This document shows, in pieces, positions 6,253 to 10,498 of a stretch of 10,498 nt of DNA; position 1 is the stretch's first letter, and every line of letters begins with the position of its first letter. The position numbers and the translations under genes are program-made. Source of the DNA: Solirubrobacterales bacterium (lineage in GTDB: Bacteria; Actinomycetota; Thermoleophilia; Solirubrobacterales; 70-9); assembly GCA_013694825.1 (NCBI GenBank), contig JACDBR010000053.1:1-10498 (forward strand), in the 5' to 3' direction. The notes beneath the pieces were generated by a model, which was not told the DNA's origin, searched no databases, and was given only the letters and a program-made list of their open reading frames with translations.

Positions 6253-8496
6253 ATGAGCATGTTCGAAGTGAGCCGCGTCAGCGCGGAGATCGGCGGCCGG
6301 GAGATCTCGTTCGAGACCGGCAAGCTAGCCCGCCAGGCCGGCGGCGCCGTAGTCGTCAGGAGCGGCGACACGATGGTCCTCAGCACCGCGACGGTCGGCA
6401 ATCTGCGCGACGTCGACTTCCTCCCACTCACAGTCGACGTCGAGGAGAAGCATTACGCGGCCGGCAAGATCCCCGGCTCCTTCTTCCGCCGCGAGGCGCG
6501 CTCGGGCGAGAAGGCGACGCTGACCGCTCGCATGATCGACCGCCCGATCCGTCCCCTCTTCCCCAAGGGCTGGCACTACGAGACCCAGATCGTCGCCCAG
6601 CCGCTGTCGGTCGACAACGTCCAGCCCTACGACATCCTGGCGATGAACGGCGCTTCCGCCGCGCTGGCGATCTCGCCGGTCCCCGTGGCCAAGCACGTCG
6701 GTGCGGTGCGGGTCGGCAAGCTCAACGGCGACTTCGTCGTCAACCCCGACGAGGAGAGCTTCGACGCGCTCGAGATGGACCTGATCGTCTCCGGCACCGA
6801 CGAGGCGATCCTGATGGTCGAATGCGGCGCCGAGGGCGTCACCGAGGCCGAGGTGCTCGACGCGCTCGACATCGCCCATGGTGAGATCAAGAAGCTCGTC
6901 GCGGCGATGCAGGAGCTACGAGACATCGCCGGCAAGGAGAAGCTGACGGTCGAGGCGCCGAAGGTCGACGCCGAGCTCGCCGAGCGGATCCGTGGCTCGC
7001 ACGGCGCAAAGCTCGACGAGGCCACCCAGATCCCCGAGAAGCTCGCTCGCCAGGAGGCGATCGCCGAGGTCGCGGCGGGGGCGCTCGTCGAGCATGCCCC
7101 GGTGCCGGTCGACGGCGATGGCGATCCCGAGCTCGTCGGCGAGGTCACTCGGGCCTTCGACAAGCTCGAGAAGGAGACGATCCGGCGCCGCATCGCGGTC
7201 GACAAGAAGCGCCCAGACGGCCGCGCCCAGGACGAGATCCGTCCGATTCAATGCGAGGTCGACATCGCCCCGCGCGTCCACGGGTCGGCGCTGTTCACCC
7301 GAGGCGAGACCCAGATCCTCTCGAGTGCGACGCTCGGCACCACGCGGATGGACATGAAGGTCGACAACCTCGGCCTCGATACGACCAAGCGCTTCTGGCA
7401 TCACTACAACTTCCCGCCCTTCTCGGTCGGGGAGGCAGGGTTCATGCGCGGCCCCAAGCGCCGTGACATCGGCCACGGGGCGCTCGCCGAGCGGGCGCTC
7501 CAGCCGACGATCCCCGGCGAGGAGGACTTCCCCTACGTGATCAGGGTCGTCTCCGACACGCTGGAGTCCAACGGCTCGTCCTCGATGGGCTCGGTCTGCG
7601 CCTCATCGATGGCGCTCCAGGCCGCGGGCGTTCCGGTCGCGGCCCCGGTCGCCGGCGTCGCGATGGGCCTGATCAAGGAGGACGAGCACGTCATCGTCCT
7701 GACCGACATCGCCGGCGTCGAGGATCACCTCGGCGACATGGACTTCAAGGTCGCCGGCAGCGCCGAGGGCATCACGGCCCTGCAGATGGACATCAAGATC
7801 ACCGGGGTCACGTTCGAGATCCTGCGTGATGCGCTCGAGCAGGCCCGCCAGGGCCGGCTCTACATCCTCGGCAAGATGGCCGAGGCGATCGAGTCCCCGC
7901 GCGAGGAGCTCTCTGACTTCGCTCCACGGATCGAGTCGATCAAGATCGACCCCGAGAAGATCGGGGCCGTGATCGGCAAGGGCGGCGAGACGATCCGCGG
8001 CATGCAGGAGGAGTTCGAGGCCGAGATCGACATCGACGACGACGGCGTCGTCCGCGTCTACGCCCCAACCGGAGCGCAGGTCAAGGACGCTATCGCGCGG
8101 ATCAACTCGATGACCAAGGAAGCCGAGATCGGCGATCGCTTCAAGGGCAAGGTGGTCAAGACCACGACCTTCGGCGCCTTCATCGAGCTGACCAAGGGCA
8201 CCGACGGCCTGCTGCACATCTCCAACGTCAAGCCCGGCGAGCGGGTCGAGACCGTGGAGTCCGTGCTGAGCTCAGGCGACGAGCTCGACGTCACCGTGGC
8301 CGAGGTCGACCGCGAGCGCGGCCGGATCGGCCTGCGGCTCTCCGACGACCCGGCGATCGCCGGCAAGACGCCGGAGGAGATCGCCTCCTCCGGTACCGGA
8401 GGTGCCGCCGCCGGTGGTGGCGGCGCACGCAACCGGGAGCGCCTCGGCGGCGACCGTGACCGGCGTGGCGGGCGCCGCTCCAACGGGCGGCGTTGA
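6253..8496 (+). CDS. pnp: Polyribonucleotide nucleotidyltransferase (PNPase)
   Basis: PNPase degrades RNA 3' to 5' with phosphate, releasing nucleoside diphosphates, and can add tails in reverse; it works as a trimer. The 747-residue product has all domains: first RNase PH domain (about 8-145) with the [22 protein letters not shown] signature near 77-98, a helical linker (about 245-325), the catalytic second RNase PH domain (about 330-555), KH domain with the GKGG loop at 575-578, S1 domain (about 627-697) with GAFIEL and DGLLHIS, and an Arg/Gly-rich tail (about 713-747). Phosphate-binding serines S442-S444 (SNGSSSM) and catalytic D491 and D497 ([13 protein letters not shown]) are present, so it should be active. 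The basic Gly/Arg tail probably adds RNA contacts, as inferred from composition. Its own promoter and leader precede it. The TGA overlaps the TTG start of the next gene. Confidence 0.98.
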   Translation: MSMFEVSRVSAEIGGREISFETGKLARQAGGAVVVRSGDTMVLSTATVGNLRDVDFLPLTVDVEEKHYAAGKIPGSFFRREARSGEKATLTARMIDRPIRPLFPKGWHYETQIVAQPLSVDNVQPYDILAMNGASAALAISPVPVAKHVGAVRVGKLNGDFVVNPDEESFDALEMDLIVSGTDEAILMVECGAEGVTEAEVLDALDIAHGEIKKLVAAMQELRDIAGKEKLTVEAPKVDAELAERIRGSHGAKLDEATQIPEKLARQEAIAEVAAGALVEHAPVPVDGDGDPELVGEVTRAFDKLEKETIRRRIAVDKKRPDGRAQDEIRPIQCEVDIAPRVHGSALFTRGETQILSSATLGTTRMDMKVDNLGLDTTKRFWHHYNFPPFSVGEAGFMRGPKRRDIGHGALAERALQPTIPGEEDFPYVIRVVSDTLESNGSSSMGSVCASSMALQAAGVPVAAPVAGVAMGLIKEDEHVIVLTDIAGVEDHLGDMDFKVAGSAEGITALQMDIKITGVTFEILRDALEQARQGRLYILGKMAEAIESPREELSDFAPRIESIKIDPEKIGAVIGKGGETIRGMQEEFEAEIDIDDDGVVRVYAPTGAQVKDAIARINSMTKEAEIGDRFKGKVVKTTTFGAFIELTKGTDGLLHISNVKPGERVETVESVLSSGDELDVTVAEVDRERGRIGLRLSDDPAIAGKTPEEIASSGTGGAAAGGGGARNRERLGGDRDRRGGRRSNGRR
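8387..8402 (+). repeat. 16-nt perfect palindrome inside the pnp tail
   Basis: CCTCCGGTACCGGAGG is a perfect inverted repeat; as RNA it can fold as a 6-bp stem with a GTAC loop. It lies in the segment coding for the low-complexity Ser/Gly linker just after the S1 domain. Confidence 0.6.
8404..8424 (+). other. Second hairpin in the pnp tail
   Basis: GCCGCCGCC (8404-8412) pairs with GGTGGCGGC (8416-8424), nine pairs with one G-U, around a GGT loop. It follows the palindrome at 8387-8402 by one base, so the two stems could stack. It codes for Ala/Gly repeats, and codon composition alone could produce it. No U-run follows. Confidence 0.4.
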
Positions 8497-9782
8497 GCCT
8501 TCCCGAGCAGGTTGAGCTGAGCGAGCTCGGTGGCGGCCTGCGCGTCGTCACCGAGACCGTTCCGGGCGTCCGCTCTGTGGCCCTGGGGATGTGGGTCCGG
8601 ACCGGCTCGCGCGACGAGGACCTCGCGCAGGCCGGGATCTCCCACTTCCTCGAGCACCTCCTGTTCAAGGGCACGAAGAACCACTCGGCGATCGAGATCT
8701 CCGAGCTCTTCGACGCCATGGGCGCCGCCTCGAACGCCGCGACGAGCAAGGAATCCACTCACCTGTACGCGCGCCTGCTCGACGAGCACACCGAGGAGGC
8801 GTTCGAGCTGATGGCCGAGATGCTCCTGGCGCCCTCGTTCCCTGCCGGGGAGATCGACTCGGAGCGCGCGGTAGTGCTCGAGGAGATCGCGATGTACGAG
8901 GACGAGCCGCAGGATCGCGTCCACGACGTGCTCGCCGAGGCGATCCACGGCGAGCATCCGCTCGGCCGCCGCGTCCTGGGCTCCTCCGACGTGATCGCCT
9001 CGGTGCCGATCGCCGAGATCGCCGACTACCACCGCAGTCGCTACAGCGCCGGCAACCTTGTCGTCTCGGCTGCGGGCAACGTCGAGCACGCGCGAATCGT
9101 CGAGCTGGCCGAGCGTCTGCTCGACCCGGCAGCCTCCAACGGCGCACGTCAGGTGCAGCCCAGGGGCACCGCCGAGCCGGCTCGGTTTCGCTTCTACTCG
9201 AAGGACACCGAGCAGTTCCACATCTGCTTCGGCGGCCCAGGCATCTCGCACGGCGACGATCGCCGCTTCGCGCTCGCCGTGCTCGACACCGTGTTCGGCG
9301 GCTCGGTGTCCTCGCGTTTGTTCCGCGAGGTGCGCGAGAAGCGCGGGCTCGCCTACTCGGTTGGCTCATACAGCGAGCAGTTCGTCGATCAGGGCGTCGT
9401 CGCGATGTACGTCGGCACCCGGCCCGACAACGTTCGGGAAGCCTGCGAGATCATCGGCCGCGAGCTGCGCTCGCTGGGCGCCGAGGGCGTCACCGAGGCC
9501 GAGCTTCACCGCGCGAAGGAGCACATCAAGGGGCGGATGGTCCTGAGCCTCGAGTCGACCGGCTCGCGAATGTCGCGGTTGGCCCGCAGCGTCCTGTTCG
9601 ATCTGCCGGTTCTCTCGCTCGACGAGCTGATCGCGCGCACCGAGTCGGTCACGCTCGACGACGTAGCCACGCTGGCGCGGGAGATCTACGATCCGGCGCG
9701 GCTCTCGGCAGCGTGCATCGGAGCCGACGAGTCGTGCTTCCGGGCAGCGGTCGAGCAGGTCGAGCCCGCGCTCGCAGCCTGA
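8493..9782 (+). CDS. M16-family zinc peptidase (pitrilysin / processing-peptidase type)
   Basis: M16 peptidases are clam-shaped zinc enzymes that degrade short peptides or trim precursors. The 429-residue product has the single-chain, two-domain layout of the MPP-beta-like group. The inverted zinc motif H51-F-L-E54-H55 in GISHFLEHLLFKGT is intact, and E131 in VVLEEIAMYEDEPQDRVHD is the third ligand at the family spacing of 76 residues from H55. The C-terminal half carries SSRLFREVREKRGLAYSV (273-290) with the conserved Arg/Tyr pair used in substrate binding. No signal peptide is seen, so it is likely cytoplasmic. The start is TTG in a TTGA overlap with the pnp stop; no ATG or GTG in frame precedes the conserved region, so this rare start is well supported and implies coupling to pnp. 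Neighbouring pnp and dapB is common in many Gram-positive genomes. The natural substrate is unknown. Confidence 0.94.
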   Translation: MSLPEQVELSELGGGLRVVTETVPGVRSVALGMWVRTGSRDEDLAQAGISHFLEHLLFKGTKNHSAIEISELFDAMGAASNAATSKESTHLYARLLDEHTEEAFELMAEMLLAPSFPAGEIDSERAVVLEEIAMYEDEPQDRVHDVLAEAIHGEHPLGRRVLGSSDVIASVPIAEIADYHRSRYSAGNLVVSAAGNVEHARIVELAERLLDPAASNGARQVQPRGTAEPARFRFYSKDTEQFHICFGGPGISHGDDRRFALAVLDTVFGGSVSSRLFREVREKRGLAYSVGSYSEQFVDQGVVAMYVGTRPDNVREACEIIGRELRSLGAEGVTEAELHRAKEHIKGRMVLSLESTGSRMSRLARSVLFDLPVLSLDELIARTESVTLDDVATLAREIYDPARLSAACIGADESCFRAAVEQVEPALAA

Positions 9783-9783
9783 C

Positions 9784-10482
9784 GTGGGTGACGCCGTGAT
9801 CCGGGTCGTCGCCTCGGGCTCTGAGGGGCGCATGGGCCAAGCCGTCTGCCGGGCGGTCGACGGCGCCGAGGACATGGTGCTCGCCGGGCGCGCCGACCCA
9901 GCGCTCGGCGTCTCGCTCAGCGAGGCGCTATCGCAAGGCCAGCCCGACGTCGTGGTCGACTTCTCGACCCCGGAGTCGGCGCTCCCGAACGCCGGCGAGG
10001 CGCTCTCGGCGGGCACCCACTTCGTGGTCGGTACGACCGGCTTCGAGCTGGCGGAGCTGCGGCGCGCAGCCGAGGGTGCGCGCCGGAGTGGGGGAGACGC
10101 CAACGCCTTCGCGGCGCCTAACTTCGCGATCGGCGCCGTGCTGATGATGGTCGTGGCGCGGCAGGTCGCTCCGCACATGCCCGAGTGCGAGATCGTCGAG
10201 CCCCACCACGATCGCAAGCTCGACGCACCGTCCGGCACGGCCGCCCGGACGGCCGAGCTGATCGACGCCGCCGGCGGTCACGTCCACCGGCCCATTCACT
10301 CGGTCCGCCTGCCCGGCCTGGTCGCCCACCAGGAGGTCATCTTCGGCGGCGAGGGGCAGACCCTGAGCCTTCGGCACGACTCGATCGACCGCAGCTCGTT
10401 CATGCCGGGCGTCCTCCTCGCCTGTCACCGGGTCGGCGACCTTCCGGAGCCGCTGACGGTCGGGCTCGAGTCGCTGCTGTGA
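9784..10482 (+). CDS. dapB: 4-hydroxy-tetrahydrodipicolinate reductase
   Basis: DapB reduces 4-hydroxy-tetrahydrodipicolinate with NAD(P)H in the diaminopimelate/lysine pathway, which feeds peptidoglycan. The 232-residue product has the Rossmann motif G12-SEG15-RMG18, VDFSTPE (58-64), VVGTTGF (81-87), APNFAIGAVLMM (111-122) and the signature EPHHDRKLDAPSGTA (139-153), with H141/H142 and K145 matching the catalytic His-His/Lys. The C-terminal HSVRLPGLVAHQEVIFGGEGQTLSLRHDS block is complete. It is shorter than E. coli DapB (273), mainly through a compact segment between the Rossmann loop and VDFST, as in other short actinobacterial forms. The GTG at 9784 is one base after the M16 stop; the in-frame GTG at 9796 is an equally possible start, since neither has a clear Shine-Dalgarno. 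The gene ends in TGA 16 bases before the window edge. Confidence 0.96.
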   Translation: MGDAVIRVVASGSEGRMGQAVCRAVDGAEDMVLAGRADPALGVSLSEALSQGQPDVVVDFSTPESALPNAGEALSAGTHFVVGTTGFELAELRRAAEGARRSGGDANAFAAPNFAIGAVLMMVVARQVAPHMPECEIVEPHHDRKLDAPSGTAARTAELIDAAGGHVHRPIHSVRLPGLVAHQEVIFGGEGQTLSLRHDSIDRSSFMPGVLLACHRVGDLPEPLTVGLESLL

Positions 10483-10498
10483 GACGCCAGGCTAGGGT

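Noticed and set aside
6245..6256. Three-codon leader peptide (GTG ACC GTA TGA) overlapping the pnp start
   Set aside because: The GTG is only a few bases from the Shine-Dalgarno, too close for good initiation, and such a short frame is likely chance.
8058..9251. 397-codon minus-strand open frame opposite pnp and the M16 gene
   Set aside because: It spans two confidently identified plus-strand genes and shows no recognisable motif. Length alone is not evidence at this G/C content.
8591..9799. 402-codon plus-strand frame overlapping the M16 gene
   Set aside because: The product is almost all Arg, Ala, Gly and Pro, a typical off-frame reading; the M16 frame carries the zinc motif.
1..10498. 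CRISPR array, insertion sequence, tRNA, rRNA, prophage or defence genes
   Set aside because: No spaced direct repeats, transposase, tRNA-like cloverleaf or accessory gene was seen. The window is filled by conserved housekeeping genes.

Overview
This window is a continuous stretch of plus-strand housekeeping genes from a high-GC bacterium. Nine coding regions cover almost all of it, in the order infB (5' end missing), rbfA, an nrnA-type DHH phosphoesterase, truB, ribF, rpsO, a 1-Cys peroxiredoxin, a DsbA-like thioredoxin-fold protein, pnp, an M16 zinc peptidase and dapB; that is eleven genes once the two redox genes are counted. The gene order, the strong G/C third-position bias, the arginine-rich linker ahead of IF2 and the GTG/TTG starts suggest an actinobacterium. 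The deep-branching Thermoleophilia (Solirubrobacterales or Gaiellales type) is my best guess. That placement rests on gene order and protein style, not on a database search.

Layout. Bases 1-5148 form a translation and ribosome-maturation block: IF2, the 30S maturation factor RbfA, nano-RNA/pAp phosphatase NrnA, tRNA pseudouridine-55 synthase TruB, FAD synthetase RibF and ribosomal protein S15. Junctions are tight. Three are four-base ATGA overlaps (rbfA/nrnA, truB/ribF, ribF/rpsO) and the others are spacers of 11-12 nt, so one transcript with translational coupling is likely. Bases 5161-6177 hold two small redox genes inserted between rpsO and pnp, which in many bacteria are direct neighbours. 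A 75-bp gap (6178-6252) is the only sizeable non-coding segment. It carries a good -10 element (TAAGAT, overlapping the stop codon before it), two leader hairpins and the ribosome binding site of pnp. Bases 6253-10482 hold polynucleotide phosphorylase, then an M16 peptidase that starts on a TTG overlapping the pnp stop, then dapB for lysine/diaminopimelate synthesis. The last 16 bases show no feature.

How the genes work together. IF2, RbfA, S15 and TruB serve translation initiation, 30S assembly and tRNA modification. PNPase and NrnA are successive steps of RNA turnover: PNPase degrades RNA to short oligonucleotides and NrnA finishes nano-RNAs. RibF makes FMN and FAD. The peroxiredoxin and the DsbA-like protein may be a peroxidase/thiol-partner pair. 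DapB and the M16 peptidase belong to the downstream block.

I found no mobile element, CRISPR array, tRNA, rRNA or phage gene, and no sign of a wholly new system. The points most worth a second look are the two-gene redox insert between rpsO and pnp, the CxxCxxC centre of the DsbA-like protein, and the hairpins at the starts of rpsO, truB and pnp that could control translation.
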